DNA from: Shimia ponticola
GTDB taxonomy: Bacteria > Pseudomonadota > Alphaproteobacteria > Rhodobacterales > Rhodobacteraceae
Length of the DNA stretch: 64,000 nucleotides
Assembly: GCF_007995215.1 (NCBI RefSeq)
Contig: NZ_VCDK01000005.1
Coordinates: 609,123-673,122, forward strand
Direction of reading: 5' to 3'
A program made the position numbers and the translations under genes. How positions within the stretch are numbered: position 1 is the stretch's first letter; each line of letters opens with the position of its first letter. Below the pieces are notes generated by a model. It was not told the DNA's origin. It saw only the letters and a list, made by a program, of their open reading frames with translations, and made no database searches. Shown in pieces: positions 36,458-45,542 of the stretch.

Positions 36458-37336
36458 ATGTCTGCCCCATTGCTTGACCTTGATCTGTTGCGCACGTTCG
36501 TCGCGATTGCCGAGACTGGCAATTTCTCGGCAGCAGCCCATTCCGTCTTTCGCACACCGTCTGCTGTGTCGATGCAGGTCAAAAAGATGGAAGAAATCCT
36601 CGAACGCCCGCTCTTTGTCCGTGACAGCCGGTCCGTGACCCTGACCGAGGACGGAGAGCGCGTGCTGACCCATGCCCGACGGATGCTCGCGATGAATCAG
36701 GACCTCATGGCTCAGTTTCATCAGCAGCACCTGCAGGGCGTCGTGCGTCTGGGTATCCATGACGATGTTGCAGAGCGCTATCTGCCAGAGGTGCTGAGCC
36801 GTTTTGCGCGAACCCATCCGGGCGTGAACGTGAACGCAGTTGTCGTGAACACAGAACCGATGCGGCAGATGATTGCAGAGCGGCGGCTGGATATTGCGCT
36901 GATTTCGCGTCTGCCATCGCAGAAAGATGAGCGCCCGTGCGAGGTGCTCTGGTCCGAACCGCTGGTGTGGGCGGGTTGCAAAGGCGGGATCGCCCACGAA
37001 AAGGTGCCGATGCCCGTATCCGTCTGGGACGAAACCTGCGCATGGCGGAAGGCGGGGCTGGAGGGGCTTGAGAAATCCGGTCGCCCTTATCGGATCGCGC
37101 TCGAGTCCGGGCATTTGTCGGGGCAGAAGGCGGCGATCATGGCTGATCTGGCCGTCGCTCCGATCCCGAAAAGCGCGCTGGGCGGTTGTGTTGTGCAGAT
37201 CCCGGCCTCTTATGGCTTGCCGGATTTGCCGCATTACGAGTTGGGAATGATCCTGCGCGATGATCTGCCGTGTCAGGCGGCCGCGGCTGCAGATCATCTG
37301 CGCGCGGCCTTTGCAGGTGAAATGATGGCCGCTTGA
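36458..37336 (+). CDS. LysR family transcriptional regulator (LrhA-like)
   Basis: A 292-residue regulator. The N-terminal winged helix-turn-helix reads LLRTFVAIAETGNFSAAAHS then TPSAVSMQVKKMEEIL, and the effector domain follows from about residue 90. The DLDLLRTFVAVA-type start and RxVxLTEDGE segment resemble the LrhA/PecT subgroup. The frame is open far upstream, but the start at 36458 fits the conserved domain. An LTTR palindrome lies immediately upstream. The effector and regulon are unknown; a divergent 74-residue gene is the nearest candidate target. Confidence 0.9.
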   Translation: MSAPLLDLDLLRTFVAIAETGNFSAAAHSVFRTPSAVSMQVKKMEEILERPLFVRDSRSVTLTEDGERVLTHARRMLAMNQDLMAQFHQQHLQGVVRLGIHDDVAERYLPEVLSRFARTHPGVNVNAVVVNTEPMRQMIAERRLDIALISRLPSQKDERPCEVLWSEPLVWAGCKGGIAHEKVPMPVSVWDETCAWRKAGLEGLEKSGRPYRIALESGHLSGQKAAIMADLAVAPIPKSALGGCVVQIPASYGLPDLPHYELGMILRDDLPCQAAAAADHLRAAFAGEMMAA

Positions 37337-38383
37337 TCACCAGTTATCGGTGACGTGAAACCCTTTGGGGATTGTATCGCGGTCGTCCAGCACGAGGTCC
37401 GCTATGACCTCACCCACCTTCGGGGCCATGCCAAAGCCGATCTTGAACCCGCCATTGGCGATATAGCGGTTGGGGATGTCCGGGTCCGGCCCAAGCATCG
37501 GCGCGCGTGAGCGGGCGCGCGGACGCAGACCCGCCCAGCGGTCTAGTACCTTTGCACCCTTAAGCGCAGGCAGAACAGCTTCTGCGCGGGTCAAGACGGT
37601 GTCGAGCTGGGCGTCGGTGGCTGTGGGCGACGTGAACTCACGCTCGGTCGTAGAGCCAACCGCGACGGTCCCGTTCACGTGGGGCATGATATGCAAGGTA
37701 TCTGCAAAGATTTGCGGTGCGTCCGGGCCTGCGTCATGGGCCAAGAGGATGGCCTGACCTTTGATCCCGGCGCCAACGAGCCGCCCACGCCGTTCGGTCA
37801 ACGCCCCTAATCCCGCCGCGCCGGTCGCGTCGATAGTGCGGCCTTGTTTGCTGCCGTCTTCGGTGATTTCGACACCCATGCCCTTGAGGGCTTGCGCCAG
37901 CGCGAAGATCGCCAGCCTGGGATGAATATGCGCACTGAGCGTGTCGTAGATCCAAGCACCGGTGGGGGAAGGCGGCACCCAAGGGCCGTCTTGGTCGCGG
38001 GTGACGCGCCAATCAGCCTGACCTTGCCAAAGCTCTCGCGCTTGCTCTGCGCGCGCCTCTGCGAGGTCCAGCGCGTGGTCATCAGCTATGGGCTGAAGCC
38101 GTCCAGTCCGCCGATAGCCGGTTTCACAGCGCGAGCGTTCCGCAATGTCAGGCCAGAAGCTTCGAGACTGAATCAGGCTGTCGAACTGAAACTGTTTCTT
38201 TGGGTTCCAATTTTCGGGCGTATGCGGTGCCAGAGCGCCGACAATGCCCCCCGACGCGCCGCCGCCCGGTCCAGCCGGGTCGATGACGCGCACGCTGGCA
38301 CCCCGTTTGGCACAGGCATAGGCGCAGGACAGGCCGAAGATACCTGCACCCAGAACGGTGATATCCTTTTGCGCTGCTGCCAT
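37337..38383 (-). CDS. FAD-dependent oxidoreductase (DAO family), possible split MnmC oxidase
   Basis: A 348-residue D-amino-acid-oxidase-type flavoprotein. The FAD loop TVLGAGIFGLSCAYACAKRG is at the start, GGASGGIVGALAPH follows, and a GLRPRARSRAPMLGP loop and GGFKIGFGMAPKVGE flavin-contact region close the domain. Relatives include glycine oxidase, DadA and the oxidase half of MnmC. It is divergent from mnmD 73 bases away. Since MnmC in enterobacteria fuses exactly these two activities, this could be the cmnm5s2U oxidase encoded separately, but a free amino acid oxidase is also possible. Confidence 0.8.
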   Translation of the reverse strand: MAAAQKDITVLGAGIFGLSCAYACAKRGASVRVIDPAGPGGGASGGIVGALAPHTPENWNPKKQFQFDSLIQSRSFWPDIAERSRCETGYRRTGRLQPIADDHALDLAEARAEQARELWQGQADWRVTRDQDGPWVPPSPTGAWIYDTLSAHIHPRLAIFALAQALKGMGVEITEDGSKQGRTIDATGAAGLGALTERRGRLVGAGIKGQAILLAHDAGPDAPQIFADTLHIMPHVNGTVAVGSTTEREFTSPTATDAQLDTVLTRAEAVLPALKGAKVLDRWAGLRPRARSRAPMLGPDPDIPNRYIANGGFKIGFGMAPKVGEVIADLVLDDRDTIPKGFHVTDNW

Positions 38384-38456
38384 AATCGATTTTGTCCTGT
38401 CGCCGCTGAAGGCTTTGACGTTAAGTCCAATCAGCGACTTAGCGGGACACGGGCCT

Positions 38457-39149
38457 ATGGACCAGAGTGAACAGTCAGGACTGGAATGGCGGGACGGCGA
38501 TGTGCCGGTCTCTTTGCGCTTTGATGATCCATATTATTCGTTGGATAACGGATTAGCCGAAACGCGACATGTGTTTCTGACTGGCAATGACCTGCCATCG
38601 CGTTTTCACGACGGATTTCACATCGCCGAACTTGGCTTTGGCACCGGCTTGAACCTGCTTGCCGCTGCTCAAGCTTGGCGGGACGCAGGCTGCGCGGGCC
38701 AGCTTCGCTTCACCAGTTTCGAGGCCTATCCGCTGTCACCGGACGACATGATCAAGGCGCAGGCTGCGTTTCCAGAGGTCGCTGAAATCGCCCTTGATCT
38801 TGCTCCCTATTGGACAGGGGGTGCGCTGCAGATCGAACTGCCGTGGCTCAGATTTGAATTGGTTAAAGGTGACGCGCGCGAGATGCTGCCTGCTTGGACC
38901 GAGATCGCGGATGCCTGGTTTCTCGACGGCTTTTCTCCTGCAAAGAACCCCGAGCTGTGGAACGAAGCGCTGATGGCTGCTGTCGGTCAGGCCACGGCAC
39001 CCGGAGGCACAGCGGCCACATATACGGCCGCGGGCTTTGTGCGGCGGGGGCTGGAAGATGCTGGTTTCACCGTCTCCCGTGTGCCGGGATTTGGGCGCAA
39101 GCGGCACATGACACGTGCCGTCATAGGAGGCGCCGATGCTGACGAATAA
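38457..39149 (+). CDS. mnmD: tRNA (5-methylaminomethyl-2-thiouridine) methyltransferase MnmD
   Basis: A 230-residue SAM-dependent methyltransferase matching the N-terminal half of MnmC (DUF752). It has YYSLDNGLAETRHVFL, the SAM loop IAELGFGTGLNLL, the acidic DAWFLDGFSPAKNPELW motif and a final GFGRKRHMTRA. It methylates nm5s2U at the wobble position of some tRNAs to mnm5s2U. The ATG at 38457 is chosen because the frame upstream lies in the promoter of the divergent oxidoreductase. Its end overlaps the next gene by 14 bases. Confidence 0.92.
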   Translation: MDQSEQSGLEWRDGDVPVSLRFDDPYYSLDNGLAETRHVFLTGNDLPSRFHDGFHIAELGFGTGLNLLAAAQAWRDAGCAGQLRFTSFEAYPLSPDDMIKAQAAFPEVAEIALDLAPYWTGGALQIELPWLRFELVKGDAREMLPAWTEIADAWFLDGFSPAKNPELWNEALMAAVGQATAPGGTAATYTAAGFVRRGLEDAGFTVSRVPGFGRKRHMTRAVIGGADADE

Positions 39150-40035
39150 CCGGCTTGGCATCCTGCTGATGGTGGCGACGACTTTTGTCTTCGCCGTGCA
39201 GGATGGGATCAGTCGCCACCTTGCCGATAGCTACAACGTCCTGATGGTCGTGATGATCCGCTACTGGTTTTTCGCGGCCTTTGTGATTGCCATGTCCGCG
39301 CGCAATGCAGGCGGTGTCCGTCGGGTGGCGCGCACGTCGCAGCCGCTTTTGCAGATCGGACGCGGGTTGCTGTTGGCGGCAGAAATCTGTGTGATGGTGG
39401 TGGCGTTTATTCTGCTCGGCCTGACCGAGAGTCACGCGATTTTCACGTTCTATCCGCTTCTTGTGGCTGCGCTGTCAGGCCCGATCTTGGGGGAAAAGGT
39501 CGGTCCCTACCGTTGGGCTGCGATTGCGCTTGGCTTTGTGGGTGTGCTGATCATCCTGCAGCCGGGCGTCGCTGCGTTCTCACCCTATGCCCTTGTGCCA
39601 CTGACGTCCGCGACGATGTTTGCGGTCTACGGCCTACTGACCCGTTATGCGGCACGGAAGGACACGACCGAGACATCTTTCTTCTGGACCGGCACGGTCG
39701 GTGCGGTGGCCATGACTCTCGTCGGCATCTGGTTCTGGGAGCCGATGACAGGGCCGGACTGGGTCTGGATGGGGGCGCTTTGTGTCACGGGCGCGACGGG
39801 GCACTGGCTTTTGATCAAATGCTATGAAGTGGCCGAAGCCGGGGCGGTGCAGCCATTTGCCTATCTTCAGTTTGTCTTTGCCTCGACGATCGGGGTGAGC
39901 CTCTTTGGAGAACAGGTCACCTGGAACGTCGCGCTGGGCGTGGTGATTATCATCGCGGCGGGTGTGTTCGCAATCTGGCGCGAACAGAAGAAGGCTAGGC
40001 AAGAGGCAGTTAGCGAAACGCAGTCCCGGACTTGA
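39136..40035 (+). CDS. DMT family (EamA) transporter
   Basis: A 299-residue membrane protein with about ten hydrophobic segments in two EamA repeats. Both halves show the usual short basic turns, and the C-terminus is a basic tail after IAAGVFAIWREQKK. It begins inside the end of mnmD (14-base overlap, AGGAGG just upstream), so translation is coupled. The substrate is unknown. It resembles the transporter at 984-1952 in size and in the shared IWRE near the end, suggesting the same broad subfamily. Confidence 0.88.
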   Translation: MLTNNRLGILLMVATTFVFAVQDGISRHLADSYNVLMVVMIRYWFFAAFVIAMSARNAGGVRRVARTSQPLLQIGRGLLLAAEICVMVVAFILLGLTESHAIFTFYPLLVAALSGPILGEKVGPYRWAAIALGFVGVLIILQPGVAAFSPYALVPLTSATMFAVYGLLTRYAARKDTTETSFFWTGTVGAVAMTLVGIWFWEPMTGPDWVWMGALCVTGATGHWLLIKCYEVAEAGAVQPFAYLQFVFASTIGVSLFGEQVTWNVALGVVIIIAAGVFAIWREQKKARQEAVSETQSRT

Positions 40036-40077
40036 TCCGGGTCCTGTTGTTTAATGAGGCCCCGGATCAAGTCCGGG
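40025..40077. repeat. Long inverted repeat with TTGATCC core
   Basis: Two perfect 17-base arms, CCCGGACTTGATCCGGG and its complement, are separated by 19 bases. The left arm overlaps the end of the DMT transporter gene; the right arm ends 11 bases before the transglycosylase stop. Each arm is itself nearly palindromic. It probably ends both convergent transcripts. I recall this core as a common dispersed repeat in alphaproteobacteria. Confidence 0.75.
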
Positions 40078-40087
40078 GCTGCGATCA

Positions 40088-42130
40088 TCACGGCCTCACC
40101 CGTGGTCGCAATTCCACAGGCATACTAAGTGGGGCCCACGGGCTCTCTGGAGGACCTGCGTTCAATCCGGCCTGATAGGCGGCACTATCGGCGGCCGTGG
40201 GGGCGTTGCCGCGAAGTTCCTGTGTAAAGCGGATGGGTTCCACCCGACCGGACAGCCGGGCGCGATAGATCGGAAGGCTTTCGGTCACGCGCATGACGTA
40301 GTTGCGGGTTTCCCGGAAGGGGATGTGTTCGATCCAGTCAACGATATCGACCCGTGGGTCACGTGGGTTTCCCCGGTCATTGACCCACGACACCGCACGG
40401 CTCGGCCCTGCATTATAGGCCACGGAAATCTGAACCGGGCTTTGCCCGAATTGGGCGATCAACTCTCGCAGATAGGCTGTACCTAGCCGCGCATTGTAGT
40501 CTCCGTCCGTCAGAAGCCGACCGTTCGAGAATGGTTCGCCGACGTCGCCCGCCATCTCCTGCGCGGTTGCAGGCATCAATTGCATCAGGCCGCGCGCGCC
40601 GACACCAGAGGTCACCGCCGGGTCAAATTCGCTCTCGCGCCGGGCGATGGCCAGCGCCAATTCAGGCGGGACCGAGCCGCTATTCGCCGCAAGCGGGTGC
40701 AGCGCGTAATACGGGCCTTCGATCACATGGCCATATTGCACGCCCCGTTTGGCGATCATCACTTCGAGATGCGGTTGGTTCATCTGCTGCACCATGGCCG
40801 CCATTTGGCCGATCTGAGTGCGATCAAGGCTTTCTGCGAGATGGGTCAGAAACCGCTCGGCCAAGGACAATTCACCCGCTGCAAGAAGCAGCATCGCGGC
40901 CTCAAACACCGTGGATTGCGTAAACGCAGCAGTCCGCCAATCAGGAAATGTCTCACGCCCTGTGAGTTTGGGGTCCATCGGCACGTCGGCGCGCTCGGCG
41001 GAAAGTAGGCCGTAGAAAGCGGTTTGATGATCTGCCCCGCGCAGATAATCCTCGCGCGCCCAAGCGGTGTTGCCGACCTGCTCATGCGCGCGACCTTGCC
41101 AATAGGCGGCACGAGCAAGAGAGATCGGGGTGTCCACGGCGGCCTCGAACCGTTCGAAATGGCGCAGGGCCGTGTCGGCATCCCGCAATTTGCGCAGCGC
41201 GATGTAGCCCGCCAGCCATTCAAGATCGGCAAAATGGCGTCCTTCGCTCAATCCATGGTTGGCGGCCAGACGATAGGCGCGGCGATCTTGTCCGTCGCGC
41301 ATCAATTGGCGGGCATAGCGGCGGCGCAGATTGCCCCAGCGCTCTGGCTCGCCGAGGTTCCTCTGACCTTCCATCACTTCAATCGCGCCCAAGGTTCGGC
41401 CACGGTTGGCACGCCACAAAAACCGCTCATAGGCCAAACCGGGGTCGCCTGCGCGGCTTGCCGGAACGGCGTCTATGAAGGCGTCGATCCCGTCTGTTCC
41501 ATCGCGCAGCGCGATACGCGCCTCTGCCAACGTGCGGTCGTCATCTGACAGCCGCGGCAACATCCGCTTGGCTTCAGCGGTCAAGCCACGCCACATGAGC
41601 ATGTCGGCGCGTTCCCAGTGATGACGGGCAAGCGCCGATCCATGGGTGGCCATGAAGGCGGCTTCCTCTGGGACCGAAAGGCTAAGTGACGTCCACGCGC
41701 GCACAATTTCCGCCCGCGCCGCATCTGATTGGCCACTGGCACGCAACGCTGCGGCAAGCCTTAATGACCCAGTGCCATGGCGTGGTTTTTGCGCGCCAAA
41801 GAATGTCAGGACATCGGCAGTATCGGCAGATTGCGGGATTGTGTCCTCTGACTGTGACACCAGATAGGGAAGTCCAGGCCAGTCGCCCCTGCGGGAGACG
41901 AAGGCCTGCGAACGCTCAAAGCTGCCCTCACCAGCACGAAGCGTGTGCCATTCGATAATGTCGCGTCCCACTGGACCTGCCGATGCAGCAAGCGTGCGCG
42001 CAGCATCCCAATCCTTGGCGCGAACTGCGTCCATGGCTTGCTCTAGCGCGCGCACCGACCCGTTGGCCGAGCCAAGCGATGCCCATAATGACAATGTCAG
42101 GGCCAAAGCCGTGAACGCGATTTGGCGCAT
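40088..42130 (-). CDS. Soluble lytic transglycosylase (Slt70 family)
   Basis: A 680-residue periplasmic murein hydrolase. A signal peptide (IAFTALALTLSLWASLGSANG) leads into a long alpha-superhelical, TPR-like region, then the SLT catalytic domain: LAIARRESEFDP with the catalytic Glu, GARGLMQLMPATAQEMA, and VAYNAGPSRAVSWV. It cleaves glycan strands with formation of 1,6-anhydro-muramic ends. The open frame extends to 42211, but the ATG at 42130 begins the signal peptide. It is divergent from dapA, with about 175 bases between starts. Confidence 0.94.
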   Translation of the reverse strand: MRQIAFTALALTLSLWASLGSANGSVRALEQAMDAVRAKDWDAARTLAASAGPVGRDIIEWHTLRAGEGSFERSQAFVSRRGDWPGLPYLVSQSEDTIPQSADTADVLTFFGAQKPRHGTGSLRLAAALRASGQSDAARAEIVRAWTSLSLSVPEEAAFMATHGSALARHHWERADMLMWRGLTAEAKRMLPRLSDDDRTLAEARIALRDGTDGIDAFIDAVPASRAGDPGLAYERFLWRANRGRTLGAIEVMEGQRNLGEPERWGNLRRRYARQLMRDGQDRRAYRLAANHGLSEGRHFADLEWLAGYIALRKLRDADTALRHFERFEAAVDTPISLARAAYWQGRAHEQVGNTAWAREDYLRGADHQTAFYGLLSAERADVPMDPKLTGRETFPDWRTAAFTQSTVFEAAMLLLAAGELSLAERFLTHLAESLDRTQIGQMAAMVQQMNQPHLEVMIAKRGVQYGHVIEGPYYALHPLAANSGSVPPELALAIARRESEFDPAVTSGVGARGLMQLMPATAQEMAGDVGEPFSNGRLLTDGDYNARLGTAYLRELIAQFGQSPVQISVAYNAGPSRAVSWVNDRGNPRDPRVDIVDWIEHIPFRETRNYVMRVTESLPIYRARLSGRVEPIRFTQELRGNAPTAADSAAYQAGLNAGPPESPWAPLSMPVELRPRVRP

Positions 42131-42306
42131 TGCGCCCCCAAACTGTTTTTCTGCTCTTAGCAAAGAAAGGTGTGGCTTTCGCGCCGATAGTGCAACTGAC
42201 AAACTTGGCATTTTCGAAAACCGCCACTAGGGTCCGCGCGATTTCGCCGACGGGAGGCCGTCCGCAGAATCGCCCTAACCACCTGCCTGAATGAGAGGAC
42301 ATGCAG

Positions 42307-43176
42307 ATGTTCAAAGGCTCAATGCCCGCCCTGATCACGCCCTTCAACAACGGTGCCGTGGACTTTGAGGCGCTCAAACGCTTGGTGGATTGGCAGATAA
42401 AGCACGGCTCCAAAGGCCTTGTGCCTGTGGGCACCACGGGCGAAAGCCCGACGCTCACGCATGAAGAACACGACGCTGTCGTCGCTGCTGTCGTTGAGCA
42501 GGCCGCCGGTCGCGTGCCGGTTCTGGCGGGTGCCGGGTCGAATAACACGGCCGAAACTGTCCGTTTGGTCGAGGCGGCCAAGGCCGCCGGTGCGGACGGT
42601 GCGCTGGTCGTGACGCCCTATTACAACAAGCCGACCCAACGGGGGCTGATCGCGCATTTCGAAGCCGCCGCAGAGGTTGGCCTGCCAATCGTGATCTACA
42701 ACATCCCGCCGCGTTCAGTCATCGACATGTCTCCCGACACCATGGCGACGCTGTCGAAGAACCCGAACATCATCGGTGTCAAAGACGCGACCGCGGACCT
42801 GTCGCGGGTTGCGGCGCAACGCATTCGTTCTGGTGCTGATTTCATCCAGTTGTCTGGAGAAGACGCGACCGCCGTTGGCTTTAACGCCATGGGTGGCGTT
42901 GGATGCATCTCGGTGACGGCAAACGTCGCACCAGCGCTGTGTGCGCAGATGCAGGATGCGACACTGGCTGGTGATTTCGCCACAGCGTTGGAAATCCAGG
43001 ACAAACTGATGCCGCTGCACGAGGCCGTGTTCACTGAACCGGGATTGTGCGGGGCTAAGTACGGCGTATCCAAGCTTGGTCTGTGTTCAGCTGAGGTTCG
43101 TTCGCCATTGGTTGAGCTGTCCGATGAGACAAAGGCCAAGATGGACGCAGCGATGGCCCATGCGGGCCTGATCTAA
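42307..43176 (+). CDS. dapA: 4-hydroxy-tetrahydrodipicolinate synthase
   Basis: A 289-residue TIM-barrel aldolase that condenses pyruvate and aspartate semialdehyde, the first committed step to diaminopimelate and lysine. Signatures are [14 protein letters not shown], the catalytic Tyr in [12 protein letters not shown] and the Schiff-base Lys in [11 protein letters not shown]. An ATG lies two codons earlier (42301), but [13 protein letters not shown] at 42307 is the usual start and is better spaced from GAGAGGAC. It is monocistronic with a strong terminator. Confidence 0.97.
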   Translation: MFKGSMPALITPFNNGAVDFEALKRLVDWQIKHGSKGLVPVGTTGESPTLTHEEHDAVVAAVVEQAAGRVPVLAGAGSNNTAETVRLVEAAKAAGADGALVVTPYYNKPTQRGLIAHFEAAAEVGLPIVIYNIPPRSVIDMSPDTMATLSKNPNIIGVKDATADLSRVAAQRIRSGADFIQLSGEDATAVGFNAMGGVGCISVTANVAPALCAQMQDATLAGDFATALEIQDKLMPLHEAVFTEPGLCGAKYGVSKLGLCSAEVRSPLVELSDETKAKMDAAMAHAGLI

Positions 43177-43206
43177 GCGCTCAAGCTGGATTTGGAACAA
43201 AAAAGA

Positions 43207-43233
43207 AAGCCGCCCGACCTCGGGCGGCTTTTC
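43207..43233 (+). terminator. Rho-independent terminator of dapA
   Basis: A perfect 11-bp stem with a 2-base apparent loop (the top pair probably opens) begins 30 bases after the dapA stop and runs into TTTTCC. Preceding A residues make it partly bidirectional, which suits the convergent adenosyltransferase gene. Confidence 0.85.
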
Positions 43234-43277
43234 CGTGGGTCTCGGATAACTTAGGTTGGTGGCTCCCGCAGCCTGCG

Positions 43278-43850
43278 TCAGCGGTTTGCGCCTGGAACCC
43301 AGAGCACGTCGTCCTTGCCGTCATTGTTCGCGATACGCGACGCGACAAAGAACCAGTCGGACAGGCGGTTCAGGTATTTGACGCCTGCCGGATTGACGCT
43401 CTCCATTGTGCCCAGTTCAACGGACAAACGCTCGGCGCGGCGTGCAACCGTCCGGCACAAATGCAGGTGCGCCGCCAAAGGCGATCCGCCCGGCAAGATA
43501 AAGCTGCGTAGTGGTTCCAGGGCGTCGTTCATCGCGTCGATCTGTGCTTCGAGCCTTTCAACCTGCGCCATGGTCATGCGCAGCGGCGGGTATTCAGCTT
43601 CGGCGTCTTTCTCCATGTCCGGGCGACACAGATCAGCGCCGAGGTCGAACAGGTCGTTTTGAATGGCCGAAAGCTGTTCGTCCATCTCACCCGTCGCATG
43701 CAGGCGCGCCAAACCCACGGTGGCGTTGGTTTCATCCACGGTACCATAGGCATTCACGCGCTGAGAGTGTTTGGCCACCCGGCTGCCATTGCCCAGGGCC
43801 GTTTCACCGGCATCACCGGTGCGCGTGTAGATCTTCGAAAGTACGACCAC
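43278..43850 (-). CDS. Cob(I)alamin adenosyltransferase, PduO type
   Basis: A 190-residue ATP:corrinoid adenosyltransferase. The ATP-binding N-terminus YTRTGDAGETALGNG is diagnostic of the PduO type, and ERLSVELGTM with RLSDWFFVASRIAN are conserved helices. It makes adenosylcobalamin, used for example by methylmalonyl-CoA and ethylmalonyl-CoA mutases. It starts two bases after the stop of the HIG1-type gene, so the two are co-transcribed. No other cobalamin genes are nearby. Confidence 0.94.
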   Translation of the reverse strand: MVVLSKIYTRTGDAGETALGNGSRVAKHSQRVNAYGTVDETNATVGLARLHATGEMDEQLSAIQNDLFDLGADLCRPDMEKDAEAEYPPLRMTMAQVERLEAQIDAMNDALEPLRSFILPGGSPLAAHLHLCRTVARRAERLSVELGTMESVNPAGVKYLNRLSDWFFVASRIANNDGKDDVLWVPGANR

Positions 43851-43852
43851 AT

Positions 43853-44047
43853 TTACCTCGCTGCGATCAGGATCAGGATAAGAATGACGGCCACAGCCTG
43901 AGCGGCGAGGCGCAATTGCATCATCTTATTCCCGTTTTTTTGGTTGAATTTCCCGCCCTTCGCGAATGACCCGATGCCGAAGGCCAAAATGGCTGCGACG
44001 CCGAGACATGCGATGATGACGACGATCAATAGTGGATCACGATCCAT
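43853..44047 (-). CDS. Twin-transmembrane HIG1-like small protein
   Basis: A 64-residue protein with two membrane helices (LLIVVIIACLGVAAILAFGI and AVAVILILILIAAR) joined by a short loop GGKFNQKNGNKMMQLRLAAQ. The loop with its NxxMxxRxxxQ pattern matches the HIG1/hypoxia-induced family, which in alphaproteobacteria and mitochondria is linked to cytochrome c oxidase. A clear AAGGAGA ribosome site precedes the ATG. It is the first gene of a pair with the adenosyltransferase. Confidence 0.88.
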   Translation of the reverse strand: MDRDPLLIVVIIACLGVAAILAFGIGSFAKGGKFNQKNGNKMMQLRLAAQAVAVILILILIAAR

Positions 44048-44080
44048 GGGAGTCTCCTTTCCCAGCGAGCTAAGGCCGCT

Positions 44081-44911
44081 TTAGGCGCGGGCAAGGATAT
44101 TGTCGAACAGACGGCGCGGCAGAATGCGACGCAACACCGCCATTAGATATGTGGGGAAGGTGATCTTGTAACGGCTCTTGGGCCGCGCAACGGTCAACGC
44201 CTCGTGGACCTTGACCGACACAGTGCGCGGCGGAAGCTCAAACTTGTCCGGCGGTTGGTCGTCCGCATAAAGCCGCTTGTGCAGAGAGGCGCGGTACAGA
44301 CCGCTGAGCGCGGAGTTTTCCCAATCAATCCATTTCTCGAAATGCGGGATCGAGTTCTGGCGGATTTTTGTGGTGATGGGGCCCGGCTGAATCAAGACGA
44401 CGTGGATGCCGCTGTCTCGCAATTCGAGACGCATGGTGTCGCTCAGACCCTCCATGGCGAACTTGGTGGTGTTGTAGGCGCCGCGCCATTTCAGCGCTGC
44501 AAACCCAAGGACTGAGGAACAGTTCAGAATGCGTCCGTGGCCTTGCGTCCGCATGACAGGGATCACCCGGCGCGTCAGATCATGGTAGCCAAAGAGATTG
44601 GCTTCAAAGATTTGGCGCAGTGCCGCGCGCGGCAGGTCCTCGACCGCGCCGGGGATGGCATAGGCACCGTTGTTAAAAAGCGCATCCAGCGTTCCGCCGG
44701 TGGCGTCCAATACCTCGGCCAAGCCAGCCTCGACAGACGCCTCTTCTTCATAGTCGATGCGCGGGCTTTCAAACCCTTCCGAGATCAACCGGTCACAATC
44801 CTCTTGCTTGCGGCAAGAGGCAAAGACGCGCCAACCCTTGCTCTTGAGGTAATGCGCGCAGTCATAACCGATGCCCGTCGAGCATCCGGTGATCAGGATC
44901 GATTTTGCCAT
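44081..44911 (-). CDS. SDR family oxidoreductase
   Basis: A 276-residue classical short-chain dehydrogenase. The cofactor loop ITGCSTGIGYDCAHYLKSKG is at the start and an NNGAYA segment follows. The catalytic Ser is in NCSSVLGFAAL and the Tyr-Lys pair in YNTTKFAMEGLSDTMR. The C-terminal half has a basic region (RPKSRYKITFPTYLMAVLRRILPRR) that may associate with membrane. The substrate cannot be named. The ATG at 44911 begins the Rossmann strand; an open stretch to 44962 is not conserved. Confidence 0.9.
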   Translation of the reverse strand: MAKSILITGCSTGIGYDCAHYLKSKGWRVFASCRKQEDCDRLISEGFESPRIDYEEEASVEAGLAEVLDATGGTLDALFNNGAYAIPGAVEDLPRAALRQIFEANLFGYHDLTRRVIPVMRTQGHGRILNCSSVLGFAALKWRGAYNTTKFAMEGLSDTMRLELRDSGIHVVLIQPGPITTKIRQNSIPHFEKWIDWENSALSGLYRASLHKRLYADDQPPDKFELPPRTVSVKVHEALTVARPKSRYKITFPTYLMAVLRRILPRRLFDNILARA

Positions 44912-45005
44912 GGGGTCCCCCGTCGTTTGGGGGCAGTTTGCAGATGCGCGCGGCTGCTTCAACCGCTGCCGCGCGTAATGCCAGAATTCGGCGTGGGAAT
45001 TTGGT

Positions 45006-45542
45006 TTAGTTCTGTGCCGTCAGAAGGCGTTCCGCCATCCAGCCAACGCCGCCGGTGTTGGCGGCGCGGATTTTGACCCAGCCGTTGCCGGGGCTTTGGA
45101 GAACTTCGGTTTCAGCGCCGCGCGTCAGCTGCGCAACCACCGAGAAATTGGTGCCTGGCCCGTTACGCACGTTCACACGGCTGCCCGCGACAAGGCGAAT
45201 GTCGGCTGCGGGAACTTCGGCGATGACAGGCTCTGGTGTGGTTTCACGCGCCGCTTCGCCCAACACAACCGCGAGGCTGGCGGTTGGCTGCGCGTCGGTG
45301 GATGCGTCCTCGATCACAACAGAAGCATTTTGCACCAGATCATTGCTCTGGGTTTGAACAACGGGTTGCTGTGCAGGCGAGGTGTCCGCGCGTGCCACCA
45401 GCGTGCGTTCGAACTCAACACTTTGCTGCAGCTCGTTCAGCGGGCTTGAAGCTAATTCGGGCGGCTCGAAATCAGACCCACCAGACAATTCAAAAAACGC
45501 CCAGCCCAAAAGGCCAAAGGTCACCAGCATAAACCGCGTCAT
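45006..45542 (-). CDS. Exported SH3-domain protein
   Basis: A 178-residue protein with an N-terminal signal anchor (LVTFGLLGWAFFELSGG), a Ser/Gln/Thr-rich linker and one bacterial SH3 domain at the C-terminus (about 115-178: VAGSRVNVRNGPGTNFSVV through VKIRAANTGGVGWMAERLL). SH3b domains usually bind peptidoglycan or cell-wall peptides. It is probably anchored in the inner membrane facing the periplasm. It is monocistronic, divergent from parC. Confidence 0.84.
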   Translation of the reverse strand: MTRFMLVTFGLLGWAFFELSGGSDFEPPELASSPLNELQQSVEFERTLVARADTSPAQQPVVQTQSNDLVQNASVVIEDASTDAQPTASLAVVLGEAARETTPEPVIAEVPAADIRLVAGSRVNVRNGPGTNFSVVAQLTRGAETEVLQSPGNGWVKIRAANTGGVGWMAERLLTAQN

